Shown here piece after piece: positions 43,571 through 52,685 of a stretch of 64,000 bases of DNA (positions within the stretch are counted from its first letter, which is position 1; each line of letters starts with the position of its first letter). Origin of the DNA: Flavihumibacter sp. ZG627. Its GTDB lineage: Bacteria; Bacteroidota; Bacteroidia; Chitinophagales; Chitinophagaceae. The notes beneath the pieces were generated by a model. It was not told the DNA's origin and made no database searches. It saw only the letters and a list, made by a program, of their open reading frames with translations. The stretch covers positions 124,001 through 188,000 of the forward strand of contig NZ_JPHF01000004.1 in assembly GCF_000814325.1 (NCBI RefSeq), in the 5' to 3' direction. Position numbers and translations under genes: made by a program.

Positions 43571-44791
43571 ATGAGGTTTACCAAATGGATTTTCTTATTG
43601 GCAGGAATTATTTTTACCAGCTTTGCTTTCAGTTTAAAAGCTCAGGATTCAGCTATTGTAAAATTACCCGACACACTGAGAGCGGTAAAATACAAAAAGC
43701 CTGTTTTAACCATCTTATTGCCTCTGTATCTTGATTCCGCTTTTGATGCAAGTGGCCAATACCGTTATGGAAAACAGTTCCCTCGTTTTATGCTTCCGGG
43801 CTTAGAATTCTATGAAGGTGTTCAACTCGCAATTGATTCACTAAAGAAGGAAGGTGTTGTTTTAGATGTAAATATAGTTGACACCCGCTCCAGCCAAAGT
43901 TTAGGAAACATTTTAGCGCAATCTGTCGTTAAGAATGCCGACTTACTTCTTGCACATATCAGTTTTAATGAATTGAAGCCATTGGCAGAATTTGCAAATG
44001 ATGAAAAACTTCCTTTTATCAATGTGAATTTGCCCAATGATGGAGGCGTCACCAATAATCCTTATATGGTAATCCTTAACAGCACTTTACAGTCGCATTG
44101 TGAGGGTATTTATAATTTTCTGCAAAGAAATTACGGCAAAGGACCAATTGTGGTATTCCGCAAAGCAGGAGCCCAGGAAGATAGGTTAAAAGCTTATTTC
44201 AGTGACGTGGAAAAAGCAACTATGGGCACAGCATTAAAGCTCAAATATGTGACATTACCTGATGGGTTTACGGAGGCCCAGTTAAAAATTCATCTGGACA
44301 GTAATCGCATAACGATGGCTGTTGCTGGTAGTCTTGATGAAGGTTTTGCACGGCATCTAGCAATACATCTGGCTACGCTTAACAAAACCTATCCCGTACA
44401 GGTTATGGGAATGCCAACCTGGGATGGAATAAGAGACCTTGACAAGAAGGAATACAAAGACCTGGAAATATTTTATTCCATTCCATTCAATCCCGTTCGT
44501 ACAGATGCATTGAGCGAAGCAATTGGCAGGCATTTCAAAGACAATTTATTTTCACGTCCGAGCGACATGGTATTCAGGGGATATGAGACCATGTACCGTT
44601 TTGGTAAGCTGCTTCAGGAACAGGGTCCGAATATCAGCTCGAGCATTGGAGAGAAAAAACATAAGGTATTTACCGACTTTGATATACAGCCCGTGTTGCT
44701 CGATAACCAGAAGCAGCAACTTGATTATTTTGAAAATAAAAAGCTTTACATTATCAAAAAGCTGAATGGTGCTGTACAGACCGTATTCTAA
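43571..44791 (+). CDS. Exported periplasmic-binding-fold (type 1) protein
   Basis: A 406-residue protein with signal peptide MRFTKWIFLLAGIIFTSFAFSLKAQ and a type-1 periplasmic-binding/receptor-family-ligand fold, seen in FYEGVQLAIDSLKKEGV, VVKNADLLLAHISFNEL and MGMPTWDGIRDL. It follows guaA by 19 bp, an arrangement I associate with Bacteroidota, where the relative often has N-terminal LysM domains; none are seen here. It may sense or bind an amino acid or a cell-wall product. The function is unproven. Confidence 0.75.
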   Translation: MRFTKWIFLLAGIIFTSFAFSLKAQDSAIVKLPDTLRAVKYKKPVLTILLPLYLDSAFDASGQYRYGKQFPRFMLPGLEFYEGVQLAIDSLKKEGVVLDVNIVDTRSSQSLGNILAQSVVKNADLLLAHISFNELKPLAEFANDEKLPFINVNLPNDGGVTNNPYMVILNSTLQSHCEGIYNFLQRNYGKGPIVVFRKAGAQEDRLKAYFSDVEKATMGTALKLKYVTLPDGFTEAQLKIHLDSNRITMAVAGSLDEGFARHLAIHLATLNKTYPVQVMGMPTWDGIRDLDKKEYKDLEIFYSIPFNPVRTDALSEAIGRHFKDNLFSRPSDMVFRGYETMYRFGKLLQEQGPNISSSIGEKKHKVFTDFDIQPVLLDNQKQQLDYFENKKLYIIKKLNGAVQTVF

Positions 44792-44805
44792 AAATCTTTT
44801 TAGAC
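44788..44805 (+). terminator. A/T-rich hairpin after the binding-fold protein
   Basis: TCTAAAAA and TTTTTAGA form an 8-bp inverted repeat separated by TC, overlapping the stop codon of the upstream gene, with a T-run in the 3' arm. It has little GC, so it may be a weak terminator. Confidence 0.4.
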
Positions 44806-44823
44806 GTTACCAATCTATTCGGG

Positions 44824-44845
44824 ACATACGTTCGAACATGTATGT
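44824..44845. repeat. Palindromic intergenic repeat, copy E
   Basis: ACATAC (44824-44829) pairs with GTATGT (44840-44845) around GTTCGAAC (44830-44837). ACGTTCGAACAT (44828-44839) differs by one base from the 12-mer shared by copies A and D, more than 30 kb away. Confidence 0.6.
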
Positions 44846-44926
44846 GGCAGTGATGTTATAAGTGGCCAGCCTTTTGCATTAAGAGAGGATTACTGTGCCA
44901 CTTGCACACAAATCAATCGCCAGGTA

Positions 44927-45943
44927 ATGAATCTGATCACTTTCACAGAAGCGGGATTATTTTGCTCATTAGGACAGTTTTACATTGATCCATGGAAACC
45001 TGTAGACCGTGCCGTTATCACGCATGCCCATAGTGATCATGCGCGATACGGATCGAAGCATTACTTATGCCATACTTATACAAAGCCATTACTGCAATTA
45101 AGACTGGGTGAGGGTAATTATCAGGCAATTGAATGGGGGGAAAGAATCAACATCAATGATGTTGTTATGAGTCTGCACCCTGCGGGTCATATTATTGGTT
45201 CATCACAGGTAAGAATTGAGTACAAGGGGGAGGTGTGGGTATTCAGCGGTGACTACAAAACAGAAAATGATGGCCTAAGTGGTCAATTTGAGGCCATTCC
45301 CTGTCATACTTTTATTACAGAATCCACCTTCGGACTTCCTATTTATAAATGGGAAAAACAGGAAACCATTTATGATGAAATTCGCAAATGGGTAACACAA
45401 AACATGGAGGATGGATTCAGTTCTGTGCTACTTGCATATAGCCTGGGAAAAGCACAAAGAGTAATTAATGCATTGGAGCAAAATCAAAACATTTATGCCC
45501 ACGGCGCTATTTGCAATTCACAGGAACTATTGATAAATCAGGGTTGGGAACTTCCTTCGGTCCAGCGGATAACAGTTGATACAGAGAAGTCTGCGTTAAA
45601 AAAATCTATTGTGATCGCTCCACCCAGTGCGGATGGCAGTAGCTGGATGAAAAGATTTTCCCCTTTTCGTGTGGGGGTTTGCAGCGGATGGATGCAAGTG
45701 AGGGGAAATGTAAGAAGAAGAAATGCTGATGCCGGATTTGTTTTAAGTGATCATGCCGACTGGGATGGATTAATATCGGCCACAGCTGCAACAGGAGCTG
45801 AAAAAGTATATGTTACACATGGATTTCAATCTGCTTTTTCGAGGTATCTAAATGAAAAGGGCATTGATGCTTATGAGGTTAAAACGGCCTATGGTCAGGA
45901 AGAAGAAGACGAGGGAAAGGAAACCAAAATTGATACACCATGA
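44927..45943 (+). CDS. Ligase-associated DNA exonuclease (metallo-beta-lactamase fold)
   Basis: A 338-residue MBL/beta-CASP-like nuclease that processes DNA ends for the linked ATP-dependent ligase. The metal site THAHSDHARYG (about 32-42, HxHxDH) and the later SDHADWDGL (about 273-281) are intact, with SGDYKTENDG between. It overlaps the following ligase gene by 4 bp (ATGA), so they are translationally coupled. Confidence 0.92.
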   Translation: MNLITFTEAGLFCSLGQFYIDPWKPVDRAVITHAHSDHARYGSKHYLCHTYTKPLLQLRLGEGNYQAIEWGERININDVVMSLHPAGHIIGSSQVRIEYKGEVWVFSGDYKTENDGLSGQFEAIPCHTFITESTFGLPIYKWEKQETIYDEIRKWVTQNMEDGFSSVLLAYSLGKAQRVINALEQNQNIYAHGAICNSQELLINQGWELPSVQRITVDTEKSALKKSIVIAPPSADGSSWMKRFSPFRVGVCSGWMQVRGNVRRRNADAGFVLSDHADWDGLISATAATGAEKVYVTHGFQSAFSRYLNEKGIDAYEVKTAYGQEEEDEGKETKIDTP

Positions 45944-47544
45944 ATGGTATGTCATTATTTGCCACTCTTGTACATGCGTTGGGTACATCCACTAAAACCA
46001 ATGATAAACTTGATGCATTGGTTGACTATTTTGGGGAGGCATCACCTCACGATAAAATATGGGTGATTGCCCTGTTTAGTGGAAGACGACCCAAAAGAGC
46101 AGTTACCAGTACCCTTCTGGCTGCCTGGTGTCGTGAAAAGGCAAACTTGTCGCAATGGTTATTTGAAGAATGTTATCATACTGTGGGGGACCTTGCCGAA
46201 ACAATTGCCTTATTATTACCTGAGATTAAGAGAGGTATTAACCCCCACTCACTCTCCTATTATCTCGAAAAACTGATTGATCTTTCACAAAATTCGGAGG
46301 CGGAAAAGAAGTCATTCATTTTGGAGAGTTGGGAGCAACTTAACCGTCAGGAGAAATTCGTATTCAATAAACTAATTACAGGAGGCTTCCGGATTGGTGT
46401 ATCTCAGCAGATCATGGTCCAGGCTTTAGCCCGAACTGTTTCGCTTGAAACTTCGCTAATTGCCCACCGTATCAGTGGTAAATGGGATCCGATGACTACT
46501 GCCTTTGAGGAATTGCTTGGTGGTGAACTGGCTTCAACTGACGATTCAAAGCCTTATCCATTCTTTCTCTCCTATGCGCTTGAGCAATTACCCGAGGAAC
46601 TAGGTTTGCATGAAGAGTGGCAAGCAGAATGGAAATGGGATGGCATCAGGGGGCAACTCATTAAAAGGAATGATAAGCTCTTTGTGTGGAGCCGTGGGGA
46701 AGAGCTTATAACTGATAAATTTCCTGAGTATAATGCATTACTTAATATCCTGCCGAATGGTATAGTTATTGATGGCGAAATAATGCCAAGCCGGGATGGA
46801 CAACCATTACCCTTTGCTCTTTTACAAACAAGAATTGGTCGTAAGAATGTTACCAGGAAACAATTACTGGAAGCACCGGTATCTTTTTTTGCTTATGATT
46901 TACTTGAAATTGAGGGACACGACATCCGATCTTTTTCGCTTTCGGATAGGCGAAAAAATTTAGATGCGATTGTAAAATCAGTTAATCACCCGGCCTTATT
47001 AGTATCAAGGATTATTGACTTTAATAATTGGAATGATTTAAAAATTCTAAGAGACAGATCAAGGGAAAACGGAGCGGAGGGATTGATGTTAAAACGCATG
47101 TCATCCACCTACCAGGTTGGTCGTAAACGCGGAGATTGGTGGAAATGGAAAATTGATCCACTTACAATTGATGCCGTGCTGGTATATGCCCAGAAAGGAC
47201 ATGGGCGAAGAAGTAACCTTTATACGGATTACACTTTTGCCGTAAAAGACGGAGACAAGCTCGTTACGTTCACTAAGGCTTATTCGGGATTAACAGATAA
47301 GGAATTTGCCCAGGTTGATGCTTTTGTAAAAAACAATTCGCTGGAGAAATTTGGTCCGGTGCGAACTGTAAAGCCATCACTGGTGTTTGAGATTGCATTT
47401 GAAGGCATTGCTGCATCTGCAAGGCATAAAAGTGGAGTAGCACTTCGCTTTCCTCGTATGTTGCGTTGGCGTCACGATAAAAATGTGGATGAAATAAACA
47501 CTCTTGAAGATCTGAAAAGAATGCTTGAGATTTATGGAAAGTAA
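45940..47544 (+). CDS. ATP-dependent DNA ligase
   Basis: Seals nicks with ATP; the cassette partner of the exonuclease. The 534-residue protein has an N-terminal DNA-binding domain (about 1-215), the adenylation domain with motif I AEWKWDGIRGQL (Lys232 as AMP acceptor), VIDGEIMPSRDG, EGLMLKRMSSTYQVG and the K-W-K motif V WWKWKIDP, and an OB-fold domain (about 410-530) ending in a helical tail. It is the bacterial ATP-dependent type, not the NAD-dependent LigA. The next gene, a cytochrome, follows by 60 bp. Confidence 0.93.
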   Translation: MNGMSLFATLVHALGTSTKTNDKLDALVDYFGEASPHDKIWVIALFSGRRPKRAVTSTLLAAWCREKANLSQWLFEECYHTVGDLAETIALLLPEIKRGINPHSLSYYLEKLIDLSQNSEAEKKSFILESWEQLNRQEKFVFNKLITGGFRIGVSQQIMVQALARTVSLETSLIAHRISGKWDPMTTAFEELLGGELASTDDSKPYPFFLSYALEQLPEELGLHEEWQAEWKWDGIRGQLIKRNDKLFVWSRGEELITDKFPEYNALLNILPNGIVIDGEIMPSRDGQPLPFALLQTRIGRKNVTRKQLLEAPVSFFAYDLLEIEGHDIRSFSLSDRRKNLDAIVKSVNHPALLVSRIIDFNNWNDLKILRDRSRENGAEGLMLKRMSSTYQVGRKRGDWWKWKIDPLTIDAVLVYAQKGHGRRSNLYTDYTFAVKDGDKLVTFTKAYSGLTDKEFAQVDAFVKNNSLEKFGPVRTVKPSLVFEIAFEGIAASARHKSGVALRFPRMLRWRHDKNVDEINTLEDLKRMLEIYGK

Positions 47545-47604
47545 AACTGCCTGCAGAGAATATTTTAATAGTCATAAATTCCACTCAGATCGGTAAATTT
47601 AACA

Positions 47605-49008
47605 ATGCAAATGAAGTACAGAATCTGTGTAGTAATGATGCTTGCTATTGTTGGCATGGTGAATCTGCTTGGAACCGGCAACCCCGCAAGGGATCCGGAG
47701 AAACCAGTTCCCATCCCTCCCTCCCCTCAGCGAACCGGTAATCCTGAAAAAGGATTTGATTATCTTACCACAGGAGATTATGTGAAAGGGGGTATTCCAT
47801 ATGATTTTTTTCTACTTGGCAAGGGCAAGGAAAAATACAATTACCTTAAACGAACAGGCCTTAATGCAAATATTAGCCATGAGTTCACTGTGGTAACAGC
47901 AGCAAATGGGGAAAATCTTGTGGCACCTAATTGCATGCAATGCCATGCCCAGGTATTTAATGATAGTCTTATTGTGGGAATGGGCAATAGCTTCATGGAT
48001 TTTTCTTCCGGAGCCGAACAACAATTAAATCAAAAAAATGTAAACATGCTTGCTATGATGCTTAAAAACACATCCCCAGCAAGGTATGAGGCAGCAAAAC
48101 ATTTTTTACAGGTGACCGGGACCATTAGTCCCTATCTGCAGACTGAAACAAGAGGGGTGAATGCGGCGGACCGCCTGGCAGCAGTTCTTGTTGCACACCG
48201 CAATCCCCTGACATTAGAATGGCGCGATACCGCTATTATGGACATACCACCTGATGTAATACCAAGTGACGTTCCGGCATGGTGGCTCTTAAAGAAAAAG
48301 AATGCCATGTTCTATAATGGGTTCGGAAGGGGTGATTTTGGAAGGTTTCTTATGGCATCCAATCTGCTAACGGTGAAGGACAGTGCAGAAGCAGCTACAG
48401 TTGATAGAAAAATCAGTGATGTTCTCGCCTATATTTATACGTTAGAATCACCTAAATACCCCGGAAGCATTAATAAAATGTTGTCTGAAAAAGGCAGGCT
48501 TATCTTTAAAGACAATTGTTCAAAATGCCATGGCATCTATGGAGAGGAAGAAGAATATCCTAACCTACTAATTCCCCAATCTGTAATAAAAACAGATTCT
48601 GCATTGTTCAAAGCCAATTACCAGAACCCGCAATTTGTAAATTGGTTCAATAACAGCTGGTTTGCCATGGGCGACCATCCAGCCCGTCTGGTACCATTTA
48701 ATGGTTACATTGCCCCTCCATTGGATGGAGTCTGGGCTACCGCACCATATCTTCACAATGGGTCTGTTCCAACTATATTCACATTATTGAACAGTTCCGC
48801 CCGACCTAAATATTGGGAAAGGAATTTTTCCAGACCTGAATATGATTATGAACAACTTGGGTGGAAATATGAATCAAGGGATTCTGCAACTGGCACAACT
48901 ATTTATAATACTACCCTTAAGGGATATGGTAATTATGGACATAATTTTGGTGACAAGCTGAGCAAAGATGAGCGATTGGCCGTGATCGAATACCTGAAAA
49001 CTTTGTAA
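47605..49008 (+). CDS. RoxA-like diheme cytochrome c, exported
   Basis: A 467-residue exported protein with signal segment (about 3-24) and two heme-binding motifs, CMQCH (110-114) and CSKCH (305-309). The late segment APPLDGVWATAPYLHNGSVPT (shown here in part) is a hallmark of the RoxA/RoxB rubber-oxygenase and related diheme cytochrome c family. It is shorter than RoxA (about 650), so polymer oxidation cannot be assumed; related proteins act as peroxidase-like or electron-transfer enzymes. It sits between the ligase and the helicase of a DNA repair cassette, 9 bp before the helicase start. Confidence 0.8.
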   Translation: MQMKYRICVVMMLAIVGMVNLLGTGNPARDPEKPVPIPPSPQRTGNPEKGFDYLTTGDYVKGGIPYDFFLLGKGKEKYNYLKRTGLNANISHEFTVVTAANGENLVAPNCMQCHAQVFNDSLIVGMGNSFMDFSSGAEQQLNQKNVNMLAMMLKNTSPARYEAAKHFLQVTGTISPYLQTETRGVNAADRLAAVLVAHRNPLTLEWRDTAIMDIPPDVIPSDVPAWWLLKKKNAMFYNGFGRGDFGRFLMASNLLTVKDSAEAATVDRKISDVLAYIYTLESPKYPGSINKMLSEKGRLIFKDNCSKCHGIYGEEEEYPNLLIPQSVIKTDSALFKANYQNPQFVNWFNNSWFAMGDHPARLVPFNGYIAPPLDGVWATAPYLHNGSVPTIFTLLNSSARPKYWERNFSRPEYDYEQLGWKYESRDSATGTTIYNTTLKGYGNYGHNFGDKLSKDERLAVIEYLKTL

Positions 49009-49017
49009 GAAATTACT

Positions 49018-51480
49018 TTGCTGTTCCACAAAACGATAGGATATAAAGTTGTTGTAAAATGGTTGGAGAAGCAGGAACGAAGGCCATTTTCATTCCAATC
49101 TGAAACATGGGAGGCTATTCACCTTGGTGAAAGTGCCCTGGTTAATGCGCCTACCGGCTATGGCAAAACATTCTCTGTTTTTCTGGGCGCAGTTATTCAA
49201 TTCATTAATGACAATCCCGATAATTATAAATCAAAATCTATAAACGGCCTTCAACTTCTATGGATCACTCCATTGAGGGCACTTGCCAAAGATATCGGAA
49301 GGGCTATGGAGAAAGTAATAGGAGAATTGGAAATCAATTGGGAGGTTGGCATCCGGAATGGTGATACCCCTCTTTCGGAACGACAAAGACAAAAAAAAAA
49401 TGCTCCCGAAGTTCTGATTATTACGCCTGAAAGCTTACACCTGCTGCTTGCTCAAAAAGGCTATGCACTTTTCTTCAAATCCTTACGGATCATTGCCGTG
49501 GATGAATGGCATGAGTTACTAGGCAGTAAACGCGGGGTTCAGGTTGAACTCGCCATCTCCCGCATTATAAGTGCTTGTAAACCTACCCCCCCTTCGGTAT
49601 TCGGGATCTCTGCTACAGTAGGTAATCTTGAACAGGCAAAAAATGTTCTATTGTCACCTTTAGAATCTGGAAGCCGAATTATCCAGGCCAGCCTTCCCAA
49701 AGTCACCAAAGTGGAATCCATCTATCCTGATGAAATTGAAAAGTATCCCTGGGCCGGTCACCTTGGAATCAAACTGGTTGATAAAATTGTTCCAATAATT
49801 CGGAATAGCAAAACAACCCTGCTTTTTATTAATACAAGGGGAATGACGGAAATGTGGTACCAGGCATTACTTACAGCAGCTCCGGATCTTGCCGGTGCCA
49901 TTGCGATCCACCATGGTAGTATTGAACAGGAATTGCGGCAGTGGGTAGAAGACGCCCTGCATACGGGTACACTTAAATGTGTAGTTTGTACAGCAAGCCT
50001 TGACCTTGGTGTTGATTTTCGGCCAGTCGAAACTGTTATACAGGTGGGTTCACCAAAGGGCGTGGCCCGCTTCCTGCAACGGGCCGGCAGAAGTGGACAT
50101 CAACCAGGTGCAACAAGCAGAATTTATTTTTTACCAACTCATTCCCTTGAACTAGTTGAAGCGGCTGCCTTGCAGCAAGCGATCGATCTGGGAATAGTAG
50201 AATCAAGGCAACCGATGTTACTTTGCTTTGATGTGTTAATTCAATATTTATGCACAATTGCAGTATCAGATGGATTCAGGCAGGAATTGATCTTTGATGA
50301 AGTAAAATCTACCTATTGTTTCAGAGAAATGACGGAAGATGAATGGGCACTCATTCTTCAATTCATTACCTCGGGTGGTAAAGCACTTCAACAGTATGAT
50401 GACTATAAGAAAGTTGAGATAGTTGATGGGCTTTATCGCATAACAAGCAGACGTATGGCAATGCGTCATCGCATGCATATAGGTACAATTGTAAGCGATG
50501 CGATGCTGAAAGTTAAATTCATGACCGGAGGATATATTGGAGTAATAGAAGAATGGTTCATCAGCCGACTTGATCCAGGGACTACATTTACCCTTGCCGG
50601 GCGAAACCTGGAATTGGTGATGATCAAAGATATGACAGTGCTGGTGAAGAAGTCAAATGCCAAAAAAACTATAGTACCGAGTTGGATGGGTGGCCGGATG
50701 CCATTATCAGCGAATCTTGGAAAACTTCTGAGAGAACAATTCAATGATGCTGGCAAACAAAAGAACACACGTAAAGAAATAAGTGCTTTAAAACCACTCT
50801 TTGATCTACAGTCATCACTCAGCCATATTCCGAAGGACAATGAATTGCTGATTGAACAAATAGAAACTAAGGATGGCTTTCACTTGTTTGTATTCCCTTT
50901 CGAAGGCAGGCTGGTTCATGAAGCTATGGCTGCTATCCTTGCCTGGCGGATAAGCCAGATCAGACCCATCAGCTTTTCTTTCGCAATGAATGATTACGGT
51001 TTCGAACTTCTTAGCGACCAACTCATTCCGGTTGATGATACAAATGTTTATGATCTGTTTTCACCAGATAACCTCTTCCTTGACATACAGCGAAGTGTAA
51101 ATTCTACGGAAATGGCTAAACGAAAATTCAGAGATATTGCGGTTATTGGTGGACTAATATTCCAGGGTTACCCTGGTGAACATAAAAAAGCGAGGCACCT
51201 GCAATCAAGTGCTTCGCTTCTTTTCAAAGTTTTTCAGGAATATGAAAGGGACAACCTCCTTATGAGACAAGCCTACCAGGAAGTTTTCGACCAGCAAATG
51301 GAAGAAGCCCGCTTGCGTGAAATGCTTGACCGTATACAATCTTCCAGTATAGTTCTGCAGTTTCCTGAAAAACTGACACCTTTCTGCTTTCCTATTAAAG
51401 TTGACAGTATGCGTGAGAACCTCAGTTCGGAAAAGTTGGAAGACCGTATCCGAAAAATGCAGCTACATCTGGGGAATTGA
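49018..51480 (+). CDS. Ligase-associated DEXH-box helicase (Lhr-like)
   Basis: An 820-residue superfamily-2 helicase of the ligase-associated DNA damage response group. Motifs are Walker A APTGYGKT (44-51), motif Ia TPLRALAKDI, DEWH (about 162-165, Walker B), SATVGN motif III, VCTASLDLGVDFRPVE and motif VI QRAGRSGHQPG. The C-terminal half is the Lhr-type winged helix and accessory domain, with DNA-strand annealing and unwinding inferred. The start is a TTG at 49018; no suitable ATG is near, and the next gene stop-to-start spacing is 9 bp after the cytochrome. Confidence 0.92.
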   Translation: MLFHKTIGYKVVVKWLEKQERRPFSFQSETWEAIHLGESALVNAPTGYGKTFSVFLGAVIQFINDNPDNYKSKSINGLQLLWITPLRALAKDIGRAMEKVIGELEINWEVGIRNGDTPLSERQRQKKNAPEVLIITPESLHLLLAQKGYALFFKSLRIIAVDEWHELLGSKRGVQVELAISRIISACKPTPPSVFGISATVGNLEQAKNVLLSPLESGSRIIQASLPKVTKVESIYPDEIEKYPWAGHLGIKLVDKIVPIIRNSKTTLLFINTRGMTEMWYQALLTAAPDLAGAIAIHHGSIEQELRQWVEDALHTGTLKCVVCTASLDLGVDFRPVETVIQVGSPKGVARFLQRAGRSGHQPGATSRIYFLPTHSLELVEAAALQQAIDLGIVESRQPMLLCFDVLIQYLCTIAVSDGFRQELIFDEVKSTYCFREMTEDEWALILQFITSGGKALQQYDDYKKVEIVDGLYRITSRRMAMRHRMHIGTIVSDAMLKVKFMTGGYIGVIEEWFISRLDPGTTFTLAGRNLELVMIKDMTVLVKKSNAKKTIVPSWMGGRMPLSANLGKLLREQFNDAGKQKNTRKEISALKPLFDLQSSLSHIPKDNELLIEQIETKDGFHLFVFPFEGRLVHEAMAAILAWRISQIRPISFSFAMNDYGFELLSDQLIPVDDTNVYDLFSPDNLFLDIQRSVNSTEMAKRKFRDIAVIGGLIFQGYPGEHKKARHLQSSASLLFKVFQEYERDNLLMRQAYQEVFDQQMEEARLREMLDRIQSSSIVLQFPEKLTPFCFPIKVDSMRENLSSEKLEDRIRKMQLHLGN

Positions 51481-51969
51481 TTATTTCAGATATTTCAACT
51501 GTGAAGTATACAGGATGATAAATAATAGAGGCAATAATAACATAAATGAAGCTCCACCCGCAAAACCAACTCCTATAAAAAGCAGGCTTCCGATAATTGG
51601 AAGAATTTCACCGATCAGCCACATAAAATACCCGGCCTTTTGAAGTTTTCTCATCTGCAATGCTCCATAAAAACAAAGCCCAATGCCCACAATCATGATA
51701 ATAAAAAGGGGTATTCTGTTTTCATAGGCGAGCCGTGCATTTTCAAGTGCTTCAGGCCCCATCATAGACTTCATAAATTCTGGCACTTTATCCATGTCAC
51801 CGCTTGCCTGGGCTTCTTCCAATCTGTCGAGATTTTTCCGTCCATTAATAAGATTGAGTGATCCGAAAAATAACTCAATGGCGCAGCCGATCATTGTTAA
51901 TATAGTCAACACGTTCAAAAGGGATGGTAGCTTTTTCTCATCCTTATCAAAGGGGTTTTGTGTACTCAT
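51481..51969 (-). CDS. Membrane protein of unknown function, inverted within the cassette
   Basis: A 162-residue protein with about four hydrophobic segments (about 17-42, 86-108, 112-132, 136-158) and a long charged loop LDRLEEAQASGDMDKVPEFM between the first and second. It is encoded opposite to its neighbours: its stop abuts the helicase stop (51480/51481), and its start is 56 bp from the divergent PdeM start. No family is recognised. Confidence 0.8.
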   Translation of the reverse strand: MSTQNPFDKDEKKLPSLLNVLTILTMIGCAIELFFGSLNLINGRKNLDRLEEAQASGDMDKVPEFMKSMMGPEALENARLAYENRIPLFIIMIVGIGLCFYGALQMRKLQKAGYFMWLIGEILPIIGSLLFIGVGFAGGASFMLLLPLLFIILYTSQLKYLK

Positions 51970-52011
51970 AAAAACAGGTTTGGTTTATAATTCCATTAAA
52001 AATAAACCATT

Positions 52012-52019
52012 TAGCTTTG
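52012..52019 (+). promoter_or_regulatory. Bacteroidota -7 box ahead of pdeM
   Basis: TAGCTTTG matches TAnnTTTG and ends 6 bp before the pdeM ATG at 52026. It gives pdeM and the coupled deacetylase gene their own start of transcription, needed because the inverted gene separates them from the helicase. Confidence 0.5.
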
Positions 52020-52025
52020 CATGGC

Positions 52026-52685
52026 ATGCAGGCACCAATATCTTTTTCAATATCTGGCCAACAACTTTGGCTTTCCCCACTTAAAGCTATATTTTGGGAA
52101 AATCAAAATACGCTGATACTATCGGATCTCCATTTCGGGAAAAGCGGACATTTCCGAAAATCTGGTATTGCTATTCCGCAACATGTGTACCGCAACGACC
52201 TCCAAAGACTTTTCGCCCTTGTACAACATTTCCAGCCTTCCTCAATAATTATAGTGGGTGATTTTTTTCACTCCACTCAGAACAAGGAAGCTGAATTATT
52301 CGCAAAGTGGCGAAGTGATCATTCAGGTATTGTGTTTAACCTGGTAAGGGGTAACCACGATATATTTCCAGACCGATGGTATGAAACCAATAATATAAAA
52401 TTACATTCAGACACGTATCAGCAAGGTCCTTTTTGTTTTGTACATGAATGGTCAAAGTGTGAAGATGAGGAAAGGAGGGGATATCATTTTTCAGGCCATA
52501 TACATCCAGGGGTAAGATTCAAGGGAGTTGGCAAGCAATCTCTTAGGCTTCCCTGCTTCTATTTTGAACAGGACTATGCAATCCTGCCTGCATTTGGTGA
52601 TTTTACTGGTCTTGCTATTATTGAACCAAAGAGGGATGCAAATGTTTTTGTAATTGCCGGTAACCAGGTTTTGAACCTCCAATGA
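52026..52685 (+). CDS. pdeM: Ligase-associated DNA damage response endonuclease PdeM
   Basis: A 219-residue calcineurin-like metallophosphoesterase, the fourth member of the ligase-associated repair cassette. Metal motifs are SDLHFGKSGHFRKSG (Asp34, His36), VGDFFHST, RGNHDIFP, FVHEW and FSGHIHPGV. The ATG at 52026 is preferred over a TTG at 52017 because it lies beyond the -7 promoter box. The stop overlaps the next gene by 4 bp. Confidence 0.92.
   Translation: MQAPISFSISGQQLWLSPLKAIFWENQNTLILSDLHFGKSGHFRKSGIAIPQHVYRNDLQRLFALVQHFQPSSIIIVGDFFHSTQNKEAELFAKWRSDHSGIVFNLVRGNHDIFPDRWYETNNIKLHSDTYQQGPFCFVHEWSKCEDEERRGYHFSGHIHPGVRFKGVGKQSLRLPCFYFEQDYAILPAFGDFTGLAIIEPKRDANVFVIAGNQVLNLQ

Noticed and set aside
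47605-49008. Rubber oxygenase call for the diheme cytochrome
   Set aside because: It shares a hallmark motif with RoxA, but is about 180 residues shorter and lies in a repair cassette; only the wider RoxA-like family is supported.
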